The notes under the pieces: model-generated | Seen by the model: the letters and a program-made list of their open reading frames with translations, nothing else | Databases searched by the model: none | Told to the model about the DNA's origin: nothing | Position numbers and translations under genes: made by a program | Assembly: GCF_003762905.1 (NCBI RefSeq) | Contig: NZ_RJKS01000001.1 | Location: 496,001-560,000, forward strand | Direction: 5' to 3' | Source: Curtobacterium sp. ZW137 | Lineage (GTDB): Bacteria > Actinomycetota > Actinomycetes > Actinomycetales > Microbacteriaceae | DNA: 64,000 nt | Shown: one piece after another, positions 53,214-62,124 of the stretch | How positions within the stretch are numbered: position 1 is the first letter of the stretch | Layout of the letters: each line of letters opens with the position of its first letter

Positions 53214-53219
53214 GAGCGG

Positions 53220-53495
53220 GTGCTGGTACTCACGCGGAAGGTCGGCGAGCGGATCCTCATCGGTGACGACATCGTCATCACGGTCCTGGACTCCCGAGGG
53301 GACGGCGTGCGCATCGGCATCGATGCGCCCCGTGGCGTGAAGATCCAGCGCGAAGAGGTCGTCCGTGCCGTCGCCGAGGCCAACGTCGAGGCCGCGCAGG
53401 CTGCCGGTGACGACGCCGAGGCCCGCCTTCGTGCCGCGCTCGGCGGTGCGGCGGGGCCTGCGGCACCGTCCTCGCCGTCGTCGTCGACCGACTGA
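53220..53495 (+). CDS. csrA: Carbon storage regulator CsrA
   Basis: A 91-residue CsrA. The first 60 residues are canonical (LVLTRKVGERILIGDDIVIT then GVRIGIDAPRGVKIQREEV), with the RNA-contact Arg at both edges. A 30-residue Ala/Asp/Ser tail is unusual, as most CsrA proteins are 60-75 residues. CsrA represses flagellin translation and is held off by FliW, whose gene is not in this window. It is the last gene of the operon, 49 bases past the FlhF-like gene. Confidence 0.93.
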   Translation: MLVLTRKVGERILIGDDIVITVLDSRGDGVRIGIDAPRGVKIQREEVVRAVAEANVEAAQAAGDDAEARLRAALGGAAGPAAPSSPSSSTD

Positions 53496-53537
53496 CGTCG
53501 TCGTCGTCGATCGACTGACATCCGTTCGCGCCCCCTG

Positions 53538-53577
53538 ACGAACACCGCGCCCCGGTGTGCCGGGGCGCGGTGTTCGT
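53538..53577. terminator. Strong bidirectional hairpin after csrA
   Basis: Perfect 18-bp arms (ACGAACACCGCGCCCCGG and complement) around TGTG. It sits between the convergent csrA and acyl-CoA oxidase genes and is unrelated to the GGAGGC palindrome family. Confidence 0.8.
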
Positions 53578-53600
53578 GACGGGGCGCGAGGCGGCCGTGC

Positions 53601-55703
53601 TCAGGGGCGGGGCTTCTTCTCCTGCTCGGGGAGCCGTCCGGCGGCGCGCTCGGCAGCGAACCAGGCGTGTGCCTCGTCCTGGCGGGCCTGCTCCTCGCCG
53701 AGGGCGATCGGTGCGCGGACGTGCCCTGGTTCGTAGCCGAACGTGTCGAGCAGCTGCGGCACGAGCGGCCGGATGCGCGCGATGAGCCGGTCGATGTACG
53801 CCGAGACGGCCCGAGCGCGCTGCGACGACAGCCGGCCGTGCACCAGGTACCACTCGAGGTGCTCCTCGAGCAGCCCGAGCGCGAAGAGGTCGCGGAGCCA
53901 GACGAGCACCCGGCGGGTGTCACCGTGGGGGACCTCGTCGATCGCGGCGGTGAACGCGTCCCACTGCATGAGTTCCGCGTGCGCCTTCGACGCCTCGATG
54001 AGCTCGTGCTGGGACCGGTTCAGCAGGAGTGCCTGCCGTGCACGGTCCTTGCCGGCGGTGTTCAACCGCATCCCGATCTCGGCGACCATGGTGTCGACAC
54101 GGCCTGCGAGGAGGTCGCGCTGGGTGCCGGGGTCGCGGAGGTCGGCGACGCTCGCGGCGAGCGAACCGCGGTCCTTCGCCGCCTGACCGAGCCGGCGGAC
54201 GCCGCTGGCGTCGGCGAGCTTCGACCCCACCTGGGCGGCGACGAACTTCGCGGTCGAGGCGGCGTCGCGCGGTGCGCGCTTCCGGAAGTCGGTGAGCAGA
54301 CGCTTGCCGACGAGCTGGAGCAGCACGGTGTTGTCGCCCTCGAACGTCACGTAGACGTCGAGGTCGGCGCGGAGGCTGGTGAGCCGGTTCTCGGCGAGGA
54401 AGCCGGCGCCGCCGCAGGCCTCGCGGCACTCCTGCAGGGTGTCCAGGGCGTACCAGGTGGACATCGACTTGAACGCCGCTGCCTGGGTCTCGAGGTCCTC
54501 GCGGCGCTCCGGGGTGTCCATGCGGCCGCTGAACACGTCGTCGAACGTCCGGAGCAGCTGCTCGTGCGCGAAGGACTGCGCGAAGACGCTCGCCAGCCGG
54601 GGGATGAGGCGGCGCTGGTGCTGGCCGTAGTCGAGCAGGACGCCCTCGGTGCCGCCGCCGGTCGGGAACTGGCGACGCTGCATCGCGTAGGTGAGCGCGA
54701 TCTGCAGCCCGATCTTCTGCGCGACGACCGCGGCGCCGTCGAGCGACACGCGGCCCTGCACGAGGGTGCCGAGCATCGTGAAGAAGCGGCGTCCGGGGGA
54801 GTCGATCGGTGAGGAGTAGGTGCCGTCCTCGGCGACGTCGCCGTACCGGTTCAGCAGGTTCGTGCGGGGGACCCGGACGTGGTCGAAGTGCAGCCGGCCG
54901 TTGTCGATGCCGTTGAGGCCGCCCTTGACGCCGTCGTCCTCGCCGCCGATGCCCGGCAGGAACTCGCCGTCGTCGTCGCGCAGCGGGACGTAGAACGCGT
55001 GCACGCCGTGGTCGACGCCCTGCGTGACGAGCTTCGCGAACACGACCGCGGCCTTGCCGTGCAGGGCGGCGTTGCCGATGTAGTCCTTCCACGCGCCGCG
55101 GAACGGCGTGTGCACGACGAACTCCTGCGTCTCCCGGTCGTACGTGGCGCTCGTCGCGATGCTCTGCACGTCGGAGCCGTGGCCGGTCTCGGTCATCGCG
55201 AAGCAGCCGGGCACGTCGAAGTCGATGATGCCGGGCAGGAACTCTCGGTGGTTGCGCTCGGTGCCGAGGTGGTGGACGGCGGAGCCGAAGAGTCCCCACT
55301 GCACGCCGGCCTTGATCTGCAGCGACGGGTCCGCGGTGGTGAACTCCTCGAACGCCGCGATGTTGCCGCCGTGGTTCGACTCGCCGCCGAACTCCTCCGG
55401 GTACGGGCGCTGGATGGCGCCGGCCTGCTGCAGGATCCGCAGTTGGTCGAACGCGCGGGCGCGGTGCTCGGCGATGGTGAGGCCCTCGACCTTGTGCAGC
55501 GCCGGGTCGAGCACGAGGCGCCGCGATGCCCGGCGGTCCTCGGCCCAGCGACCGAGGAGGTGCTCGGCGAGCAGGTCGACGTCGATGCGCACGTCCGTGT
55601 CGGTGCCGGCCGTCGGGGTCCCGGCTGCCGGATCGCCCGCGGCGTCGGCCTTCGGGGTCCCGGTGCGGGTGTCGGCGGTGGTCTCGGGTGCGGTGTCGAC
55701 CAT
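53601..55703 (-). CDS. Acyl-CoA oxidase / acyl-CoA dehydrogenase family protein
   Basis: A 700-residue acyl-CoA oxidase-type flavoprotein. Residues 60-330 form the dehydrogenase-like half (PEEFGGESNHGGN, CFAMTETGHGSDVQSIATSA for FAD, AWKDYIGNAALHGK). The ACOX C-terminal half includes the catalytic Glu in YVTFEGDNTVLLQ and a helical tail. It would oxidise acyl-CoA to trans-2-enoyl-CoA in fatty-acid breakdown, producing H2O2 if a true oxidase. The first 35 residues are low complexity. It stands alone. Confidence 0.88.
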   Translation of the reverse strand: MVDTAPETTADTRTGTPKADAAGDPAAGTPTAGTDTDVRIDVDLLAEHLLGRWAEDRRASRRLVLDPALHKVEGLTIAEHRARAFDQLRILQQAGAIQRPYPEEFGGESNHGGNIAAFEEFTTADPSLQIKAGVQWGLFGSAVHHLGTERNHREFLPGIIDFDVPGCFAMTETGHGSDVQSIATSATYDRETQEFVVHTPFRGAWKDYIGNAALHGKAAVVFAKLVTQGVDHGVHAFYVPLRDDDGEFLPGIGGEDDGVKGGLNGIDNGRLHFDHVRVPRTNLLNRYGDVAEDGTYSSPIDSPGRRFFTMLGTLVQGRVSLDGAAVVAQKIGLQIALTYAMQRRQFPTGGGTEGVLLDYGQHQRRLIPRLASVFAQSFAHEQLLRTFDDVFSGRMDTPERREDLETQAAAFKSMSTWYALDTLQECREACGGAGFLAENRLTSLRADLDVYVTFEGDNTVLLQLVGKRLLTDFRKRAPRDAASTAKFVAAQVGSKLADASGVRRLGQAAKDRGSLAASVADLRDPGTQRDLLAGRVDTMVAEIGMRLNTAGKDRARQALLLNRSQHELIEASKAHAELMQWDAFTAAIDEVPHGDTRRVLVWLRDLFALGLLEEHLEWYLVHGRLSSQRARAVSAYIDRLIARIRPLVPQLLDTFGYEPGHVRAPIALGEEQARQDEAHAWFAAERAAGRLPEQEKKPRP

Positions 55704-55903
55704 GTGTTCGGTCCCTCCTGAACGGCGATGTTGCTCCGGTCCACGCTATGCACCGCGCCCGAGAGCCGCACGAGAGGGGTGCGCGGGCCACAACCGCTCA
55801 CCGTTCCGGTCCGGAACAGATCGTGGGAACCCTCCAAAGGCGGATGTGCGAGCGGTCCTCGACGATTGGGCGCGCCCCTCGGATGCGGGGCAGACTGGCT
55901 GGC

Positions 55904-57370
55904 ATGTCAGGCACCACCGCCCCAGGGCACGATGTGAAACCACGACGGACCTTCTTCGGCCAGCCGTTCGAGCTGTCCACGCCGTTCGCCGTCGAGCTCT
56001 GGGAGCGTTTCTCCTTCTACGGGATGCAGGGCATCGTCCTCATCTACATGTACTACTCGGTCGCCCGCGGCGGCCTCGGCGTCGACGAGCACGTCGCCAC
56101 CGGGATCATGGGTGCGTACGGCGGCGCCGTGTACCTGTTCACGATCATCGGCGCGTGGGTCGCCGACCGGCTGATCGGTGCGGACCGCACGCTGTTCACC
56201 AGCGCCATCGTCGTGATGTGCGGCCACATCGCCCTGGCCCTGCTCCCCGGGGTGACCGGCGTCGGGGTCGGCCTCGTGCTCATCGCCCTCGGGTCCGGCG
56301 GGCTCAAGGCCACGGCGACGACGATCGTCGGCGGGCTCTACTCGAAGGAGGACCCGCGCCGCGACGCCGGGTTCTCGCTGTACTACCTCGGCGTCAACAT
56401 CGGCGCGTTCTTCGGGCCGATCCTCACCGGGCTCCTGCAGTCCTCGCTCGGCTTCCACTTCGGCTTCGGTCTGGCCGCGGTCGGCATGGCCGCCGGCCTC
56501 ATCCAGTACGGCATCCGCCGGCGGAAGCTGCCCGAGGTCGTCCGCCACGTCACGAACCCGCTGCCGAAGCGCCGGTACCCGATGGTCGGCGTGCTGGTCG
56601 CCGTCGGCCTCGCCATCGTCGTCGTCGCGGTGCTCACCGGGCTCCTCAACGTCGACAACCTGCCGACCGTCGTGGTCGCGATCGTCATCGTCGCCGCGAT
56701 CACGTACTTCATCGTGATCCTCACGAGCGGCATCACGAAGGACGAGCGCTCCCGGGTGCTCGCCTTCATCCCGCTGTTCATCGGCAGCGCGGTGTTCTGG
56801 TCGCTGTACCAGCAGCAGTTCACGGTCGTGACGATCTACTCCGACCAGCGCCTCGACCGGACCATCGGCGGGTGGGAGATGCCGGTGTCGTGGGTGCAGT
56901 CGATCAACCCGATCATGATCATCGTGCTGTCCGGGGTGTTCGCGGCGATGTGGACCAAGCTCGGCAAGCGCCAGCCGTCCACGCCGACGAAGTTCGCCCT
57001 CGGCACCGGGATCATGGGCATCGCGTTCCTGCTGTTCCTGCCCTTCGTCGGCACCGGTCGGAACGGCACGCCCGTCCTCGTGCTCGTCGGCATCCTGCTC
57101 GTCTTCACGATCGCCGAACTGCTGCTGTCGCCGATCGGGCAGTCCGTCGCCACGAAGCTCGCACCGCCGAAGTTCCAGACGCAGATGGTCGCGCTGTTCT
57201 TCCTGTCCGTGTCGCTCGGCACCGCGGTGACCGGCGTCCTGTCGAAGTACTACGACCCGCAGAACGAAGCGCCGTACTTCTCGATCCTCGGCCTCGTCGC
57301 GGTCGTCGTCGGGGTGCTCTTGCTCATCGCCGCCCGCCCGGTGCTCCGCCTGATGCGCGGGATCCGATAA
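55904..57370 (+). CDS. POT-family proton-dependent oligopeptide transporter
   Basis: A 488-residue transporter with about 14 helices. The POT signature ELWERFSFYGMQGIVLIY (ExxERFxYY-like motif) lies in helix 1, and SLYYLGVNIGAFFGPILTGL is the PTR2 motif in helix 5. It imports di- and tripeptides with protons. The ATG at 55904 is preceded by CAGACT 7 bases upstream and no ribosome-binding site. A 35-residue protein gene follows 42 bases later. Confidence 0.92.
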   Translation: MSGTTAPGHDVKPRRTFFGQPFELSTPFAVELWERFSFYGMQGIVLIYMYYSVARGGLGVDEHVATGIMGAYGGAVYLFTIIGAWVADRLIGADRTLFTSAIVVMCGHIALALLPGVTGVGVGLVLIALGSGGLKATATTIVGGLYSKEDPRRDAGFSLYYLGVNIGAFFGPILTGLLQSSLGFHFGFGLAAVGMAAGLIQYGIRRRKLPEVVRHVTNPLPKRRYPMVGVLVAVGLAIVVVAVLTGLLNVDNLPTVVVAIVIVAAITYFIVILTSGITKDERSRVLAFIPLFIGSAVFWSLYQQQFTVVTIYSDQRLDRTIGGWEMPVSWVQSINPIMIIVLSGVFAAMWTKLGKRQPSTPTKFALGTGIMGIAFLLFLPFVGTGRNGTPVLVLVGILLVFTIAELLLSPIGQSVATKLAPPKFQTQMVALFFLSVSLGTAVTGVLSKYYDPQNEAPYFSILGLVAVVVGVLLLIAARPVLRLMRGIR

Positions 57371-57412
57371 CCTGAGAACGGCCACACCGGCCTCGAACCT
57401 GGGAGACACATC

Positions 57413-57520
57413 ATGCTGGAGCTCGTCGGAGCAGTCGTCATCGGCATCGGCGTCATCGGTGGCGTGTTCACGTGCATGGCCATCGCCGCCATGCTCAAGA
57501 GCGGGTCCGAGGAGTACTAG
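57413..57520 (+). CDS. 35-residue single-helix membrane protein
   Basis: A short gene with a strong ribosome-binding site (GGGAG, 8 bases before ATG). The product has one hydrophobic helix (VGAVVIGIGVIGGVFTCMAI) and a charged tail ending KSGSEEY. Codon use matches its neighbours. It probably shares the mRNA of the POT transporter, 42 bases upstream, and may be an accessory subunit. No family is recognised. Confidence 0.68.
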   Translation: MLELVGAVVIGIGVIGGVFTCMAIAAMLKSGSEEY

Positions 57521-57523
57521 GCC

Positions 57524-57838
57524 CTAGCTCACGTCCGGTTCCACCGGGACCAGTTGACGACTCAGGACGGTCGCGCGCTCGAAGGGGCCGCGGCCGTCCT
57601 TCGTGTACACGGGCTCGTCGAAGGCGACGGTCCACGACAGCGGCTCGCCGACGCCCGGGTAGCCGACGATCTGGTTCCCGCCGGGTCCCACGACGACACC
57701 GACCAGGTCACCTGAGCCGTCGGCGTCCACCCACTGCTCGCCGCCGGTCGTGGCGTCGACGACGCGGACGAGCGCCCCGATCCCGAGCGCCCCGGGGGAC
57801 TCGTCGCCAGCGGGGGTTCGGCGCTTCCGGTTCCACAT
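57524..57838 (-). CDS. Small hypothetical protein
   Basis: A 104-residue soluble protein, with a short basic start (WNRKRRTPAG) and beta-rich sequence (GALVRVVDATTGGEQWVDAD, YPGVGEPLSWTVAFDE). No family is recognised; it is not JetD. The ATG at 57838 has GAGGCG upstream. Its 3' end abuts the 35-residue gene. The 18-bp tandem repeat before its start duplicates its TACGGT and GAGGCG region. Confidence 0.65.
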   Translation of the reverse strand: MWNRKRRTPAGDESPGALGIGALVRVVDATTGGEQWVDADGSGDLVGVVVGPGGNQIVGYPGVGEPLSWTVAFDEPVYTKDGRGPFERATVLSRQLVPVEPDVS

Positions 57839-57874
57839 CACGCCTCGACCGTACGGCACGCCTCGACCGTACGG
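57839..57874. repeat. 18-bp tandem direct repeat, two copies
   Basis: CACGCCTCGACCGTACGG twice in tandem, with a partial third copy. Read on the minus strand each unit holds TACGGT and GAGGCG, which could act as -10 and ribosome-binding sequences of the small gene at 57838. Confidence 0.8.
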
Positions 57875-57882
57875 CACGCCTC

Positions 57883-57943
57883 GGTGAGATCGCACTTCGT
57901 GTCGGTGTCGCCCAGCGAAGGCGACAAGAAGTGCGATCTCACC
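57883..57943. terminator. Long nested inverted repeat after jetC
   Basis: 16-bp perfect arms GGTGAGATCGCACTTC / GAAGTGCGATCTCACC with an inner TGTCGCC / GGCGACA pair. The left arm has an extra GTGTCG. It lies 28 bases past the minus-strand JetC stop, so it may end that operon, though no T-tract is seen. It could also be a dispersed intergenic repeat. Confidence 0.6.
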
Positions 57944-57970
57944 AGTGGCTGGCTGGTGCCCACCCGCCCG

Positions 57971-60900
57971 TCAGGCGGACGCGCGGACGATCTCCGTCAC
58001 GGACGAGTAGCCCGTGTCGGGGTGCTTCCGCATCGACAGCAGGCGCTCCATCGACGGTTCGAGCGCGGTGACCTTGTCGAGCGGTGCACTCACCACGAGC
58101 TGGAACCCGAGCCGGAGCCACGCCGTCACGGCACGCCCGGCGAACTCCGAGTCCGCCTTGATGAACGCCTCGTCGAGGAACACCGGCGCGAACCGGGGCC
58201 GCGGCCGGGTCTCGTCGCCGAGCTGGTAGCGGAGCGCCGCCCCCACGATGAACGCGACGAGCTCCTGCGTCTCACCGCCGGACTTGTCGCCGAGGGACGA
58301 GTACACGCCGAGGTCGTTGCCCGCGGTGTCGTAGCGGACCGCGGTGATCTCCATGTGCCGCCGGACGTCGAGCACGGCGTCGCGCTGCGAGGCCCGCGCG
58401 CCACGGGGTGCGGACGGGTCCTGCCGGATGACCGCCATGAACCTCCGGAGCCGGCGGAACCGGGTCTCGAGCACGTCGTCGGTCAGCTCGGTGTCGACCG
58501 AGGCCGACAGGGCGCGGAGCTCCCGACGGAACTGCGTGACGTCCTCGCGGGTGACCCGGCGGATCACGATCTTCAGGCGGTCCCGGTTCGCCCCGAACGG
58601 CAGGTCCCGGAGGATCTCGTTGACCGGCTCGAGGCGCTCCTCGATCTCGACGACGGCGCGGTCGAAGGCGCCGGCGAGCGGGACGAGGTCCTCGCCGCTC
58701 CACTGCGACAGGCGTCGACGCCACTCGCTGCGGCGCGCGTGCAGCCCGGTCGCGACGATCTGGTCGAGGATCGCGCGGTAGTCCGGGTACGAGGCGACGC
58801 CGGTGCCGAGGTTCGGGTCGGGCCAGGCGTCCTGGTACCGCTGGAACGTCATCGTCAGCGCGTTGGCGGCCGACGCGGCGCCGTCGAGCGCCTGCGACAG
58901 GCGTTCTTCGAGCCGCCGCCGGAGCCGGCGGGTGGCGTCGTCGAAGCCGTCGACGCCGTCGGGAGCGCCGACCTCGTCGAAGGTCTCGGCCAGGAGCTGT
59001 GCCTGCTGGTCGTCGGGGAGCGACGCGGGGGAGTCGTCGAAGCGCGCCAGGATCTCCGCGGCGGCGTCCTGCCCGTCGACGAGTACCGCGTGCCGTTCCT
59101 CGAGCCGCTGCACGGTGAGCCGTGCGGCCGACCGACGATCGGCGGCCTCGTCGAGGGAGGTGCGGAGCCGCGCGACCGAGGCCCGGAGCGTCCGGAGCCC
59201 GTCGTCGGCGGCGAGCAGGGCCTCCCGCTCGGTCGAGAGCCGGTCGAGCGATGCCTCGATGCCCGCGACGTCGATGCCGTCCCACGTGGTGTCGACCAGG
59301 TGCTGGTGCGCCGCGCGGAGCTCGTCGAGCGCGGCGATGTCCTGCGCGACGTCGGTGCGCCGGGCCTCGAGCGTCGCGAGGTCCTGCGCGATCGCGGCGA
59401 GTTCGGTCTCGACGGCGACGACGCGGGCCTCGTTCGTGAAGCCGATGACGTTGGCCTGCCGACGGTCCCCGTGGGCACCGCGTCGGCCGTCGCGGAGCTG
59501 CCCGGACTCGGTGACCCGTCGGCCCCCGCCGCCGAGCTCCGACGCGGAGGACACGCAGCGGGCGTCGATCCGGTCCGACTCGATGCGGGAGCGGACCCAC
59601 GTGCTGAACGGGGAGTCCTTGATCGCGAGCTTGCCGGACACCATCGCCCGGTCGCCGTCGACGTCGAGGTGCGGGCCCGACGGCACGCCCTCGAACTGCA
59701 CGCGGACCGGGATGCGCAGGGCGTCGATGGCCGCGCTGAAGGAGTCGAGCTGGTCCTGGTCGACCAGGAGCGTGCGGGCGACGGGCGCGAGCACGGACTC
59801 GATCGCCGTGCGCCAGCGCTCCTCGCCGGGCAGCACGTCGAGGAGCTCCGCGACGAACGGCAGGTCGGCGGGGTCGAGTCCGGCGGCCTGGGCCATCGCG
59901 ACGCGGGCCTCGTGCATCGGCAGCGGCATCGCGCCCTGCCGGTGTTCGAGCGACTGCCGCTCCTGGCGGAGGGACCGCTCGCGGTCGAGCAGCGGGTACT
60001 CCTCGCGGGTCAGTGCGTCCCGTCGAGCGTCCAGCGAGGAGCGAGCCGCATCGAACGTCCCGAGGAACTCGTGCGAGGCGCGCTGCGCCGCGACGAACGA
60101 GGACTCCGAGGAGACCGTCACGTCGAGCGGAGCGGTCCGCGTGTCGAACGTGGCACGCGCCCGGGCGACCACGTCACGCTCCCGCGTCCGCCGGTCGATC
60201 CGGTCCTCGAGCTGCGCGAGGGCGTTGCCGCCGGAGTCCCGGAGCCGGGCCTCGGCCTCACGCAGCTCGATCTCGACGGCGGCGTGCCGGGCGGAGGCGG
60301 CCTCGACCTCGGCGCGTCCCGCGGTCCGGGAGCGGCTGTTCCGGGCGACCTCGTCGTCCAGGAGCTCGCGCTTCCGGGTCGCGGTCCAGTGCGCGAAGGG
60401 CGACACCTCGGACCCGGTGGCGATCCCGTCGAGCGCCGCGGCGGCCGAGCGGGACCGCTCGATCTCCAGGTGCAGCTCGGTGATGGGGGCGAGGATCCGG
60501 ACCTTCCGCTCCTCGGTGTCCATCGCCTCGTACGCCTCGTCGAGGGCGGAGAAGTGCGCGAGCGCACGGTCGGCGGCTTCGTAGGTGCCGGGCGTCTCGA
60601 GCACGAGCGACTTGTACAGCGAGTCGACCGTCGGCATGTGCTGCCCGGCCTGGATCCGCGCGAGCAGGCGCATCGCCCGGTTCCCGCCACCGGAGTCGCC
60701 GATCCCGAGCCGCGTCTGCAGCGTGTACGCGAGCTCCTGGTACGTGTCGCGGATCACGAGCCCGGGGACGCGTCCGGTCAGCTCGAGGTGGCTGAACCGG
60801 GAGGGTACGAAGTCCTCGAGCCGCCGCAGGTCGAAGTCGTCGTCGACCGTCGCCATGGTCATCTGGATGTCGCCGACGCCGCGCGCCCGCTTCGGCACGA

Positions 60901-61345
60901 TGTACGCGCGGAGCACCGTGAAGCGTCGCTCGTCGTCGTTGAGGAACGTCACCGCCACGGCGCCCCACGTCGCGGTGTCGTCGCCGCGCAGGTTCACGTC
61001 ACGCAGGGCACCGGACTCCGGGTCGCGCCGCGTGTCGATCTTGCCCCGCAGGTACGTCAGCAGGTTGCGCTGGTCGGCGCTCCGCGCACGCCCGGTGGTG
61101 GCGTCGTTCGACGCGCCGTTGAACGGCACGTCGGACGGCATCATCACCGCGAGGTACGCGTCCATCAGCGTGGACTTGCCCGTGCCGGACGCGCCGGAGA
61201 TCAGCGTCGCCGCGCCGGACAGCTCGATCTGGCGGTGTCCGTGGAAGCCGCCCCAGTTCACGACCTGCATGGACTGGGCGCGCCACTGCGCGACGGTGTC
61301 GAAGAGCGCCGGCATGCCGGCGGTGTCGATCCGGAAGTCGGTCAC
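57971..61345 (-). CDS. jetC: JetC / MksF-like SMC ATPase (MukB-like)
   Basis: An 1124-residue SMC-like ATPase. Walker A GASGTGKST is at residues 51-59. Long coiled-coil arms (about 270-480 and 640-820) flank a hinge (LPFVAELLDVLPGEERWRTA region). The signature SGGETQELVAF is at 1022-1032 and Walker B VFLDEAF at 1055-1061. This is the layout of MukB/MksF/JetC. It would extrude DNA loops with JetA and JetB; in Wadjet, JetD then cuts small circular DNA. GTG start overlaps the JetB stop (GTGA). Confidence 0.9.
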   Translation of the reverse strand: MTDFRIDTAGMPALFDTVAQWRAQSMQVVNWGGFHGHRQIELSGAATLISGASGTGKSTLMDAYLAVMMPSDVPFNGASNDATTGRARSADQRNLLTYLRGKIDTRRDPESGALRDVNLRGDDTATWGAVAVTFLNDDERRFTVLRAYIVPKRARGVGDIQMTMATVDDDFDLRRLEDFVPSRFSHLELTGRVPGLVIRDTYQELAYTLQTRLGIGDSGGGNRAMRLLARIQAGQHMPTVDSLYKSLVLETPGTYEAADRALAHFSALDEAYEAMDTEERKVRILAPITELHLEIERSRSAAAALDGIATGSEVSPFAHWTATRKRELLDDEVARNSRSRTAGRAEVEAASARHAAVEIELREAEARLRDSGGNALAQLEDRIDRRTRERDVVARARATFDTRTAPLDVTVSSESSFVAAQRASHEFLGTFDAARSSLDARRDALTREEYPLLDRERSLRQERQSLEHRQGAMPLPMHEARVAMAQAAGLDPADLPFVAELLDVLPGEERWRTAIESVLAPVARTLLVDQDQLDSFSAAIDALRIPVRVQFEGVPSGPHLDVDGDRAMVSGKLAIKDSPFSTWVRSRIESDRIDARCVSSASELGGGGRRVTESGQLRDGRRGAHGDRRQANVIGFTNEARVVAVETELAAIAQDLATLEARRTDVAQDIAALDELRAAHQHLVDTTWDGIDVAGIEASLDRLSTEREALLAADDGLRTLRASVARLRTSLDEAADRRSAARLTVQRLEERHAVLVDGQDAAAEILARFDDSPASLPDDQQAQLLAETFDEVGAPDGVDGFDDATRRLRRRLEERLSQALDGAASAANALTMTFQRYQDAWPDPNLGTGVASYPDYRAILDQIVATGLHARRSEWRRRLSQWSGEDLVPLAGAFDRAVVEIEERLEPVNEILRDLPFGANRDRLKIVIRRVTREDVTQFRRELRALSASVDTELTDDVLETRFRRLRRFMAVIRQDPSAPRGARASQRDAVLDVRRHMEITAVRYDTAGNDLGVYSSLGDKSGGETQELVAFIVGAALRYQLGDETRPRPRFAPVFLDEAFIKADSEFAGRAVTAWLRLGFQLVVSAPLDKVTALEPSMERLLSMRKHPDTGYSSVTEIVRASA

Positions 61346-62124
61346 GCGGACTCCTCCTCGTCGTCGTCATCGGCCTGGAGGCTCGGCTCGGCTCCGTCAG
61401 GCGCGTCCACCGGTGCGGTGGTCGCGTTCGACGACGCAGTGCTCGCCAACCACGTGTCCAGTTCCAGCAGCCGCTCCAGCGGGAGCAGGACCTCGACGAC
61501 GCTCGCCACCCGGAAGCGGTCCGGGTCGCTCGTCTTCAGCAGGACCCGCGCGGTGATCAGGCGCTCGATGGCCTTCGCGACCCGGCCCTCGTCGCGGGTG
61601 CGGTCGGTCGCGGTGGCCGGTCGGAAGCCAGCCACGTGCCCGAGGATCTCCGACCGGTCGACGACGACCTGGTCGGGGCCCGGCCGGGTGTCGGCACGGA
61701 GCCGCATCCGGAGGTAGACCAGGACGATCGTCTCCTCGCGCGTGTACGGCACGTCGCGGAGCAGCGTCGGGAAGCCGCGGCGCTGGCTCTCGGAGCGCGC
61801 CTGGCGCTTCCACGCCACCTCGCGGTCGCGGTCGACGTGCAGTTCCAGGAACAGGTCGTTCAGCCGGGACCGCAGTTGCCCTTCCGCATCGAGCACCGCG
61901 CGCCACTCGTCGGCGTGCGTCCGCGCGCTGACGTAGGAGTGCCGGAGCAGCGCGACGAGCGCGCGGCGCTGCGGTTCGTCGAGGCGACCCTCGTCGCCCT
62001 CGAAGAGGGCGAAGCTCGACTCGTCGCGCTCGTCCTCCTGCGGGACGGAGGCGGACTCGTCGAAGGGATCGATGCCGTCGAACGCGTCCGTGTCGTCGAC
62101 GTGGGATGCCGTCGTGTCGGTCAC
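61342..62124 (-). CDS. jetB: JetB / MksE-like protein (DUF4194)
   Basis: A 260-residue winged-helix KITE-type subunit of the DUF4194 family. An acidic N-terminus (about 45 residues) is followed by RRALVALLRHSYVSARTHAD, LRDVPYTREETIVLVYLRMR and AKAIERLITARVLLKTSD. KITE subunits dimerise and bind the kleisin and the SMC heads. The tail is Asp/Glu-rich. Its GTG overlaps the JetA stop and its stop overlaps the JetC GTG, fixing the operon order. Confidence 0.9.
   Translation of the reverse strand: MTDTTASHVDDTDAFDGIDPFDESASVPQEDERDESSFALFEGDEGRLDEPQRRALVALLRHSYVSARTHADEWRAVLDAEGQLRSRLNDLFLELHVDRDREVAWKRQARSESQRRGFPTLLRDVPYTREETIVLVYLRMRLRADTRPGPDQVVVDRSEILGHVAGFRPATATDRTRDEGRVAKAIERLITARVLLKTSDPDRFRVASVVEVLLPLERLLELDTWLASTASSNATTAPVDAPDGAEPSLQADDDDEEESA

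Noticed and set aside
57524..57838. Possible JetD next to jetC
   Set aside because: The protein has only 104 residues and no nuclease or Toprim-like motif, so it cannot be JetD.
57884..61717. A 1277-codon open frame on the plus strand
   Set aside because: It is fully antisense to JetC, which has clear Walker motifs. Long shadow frames are common at this GC content.
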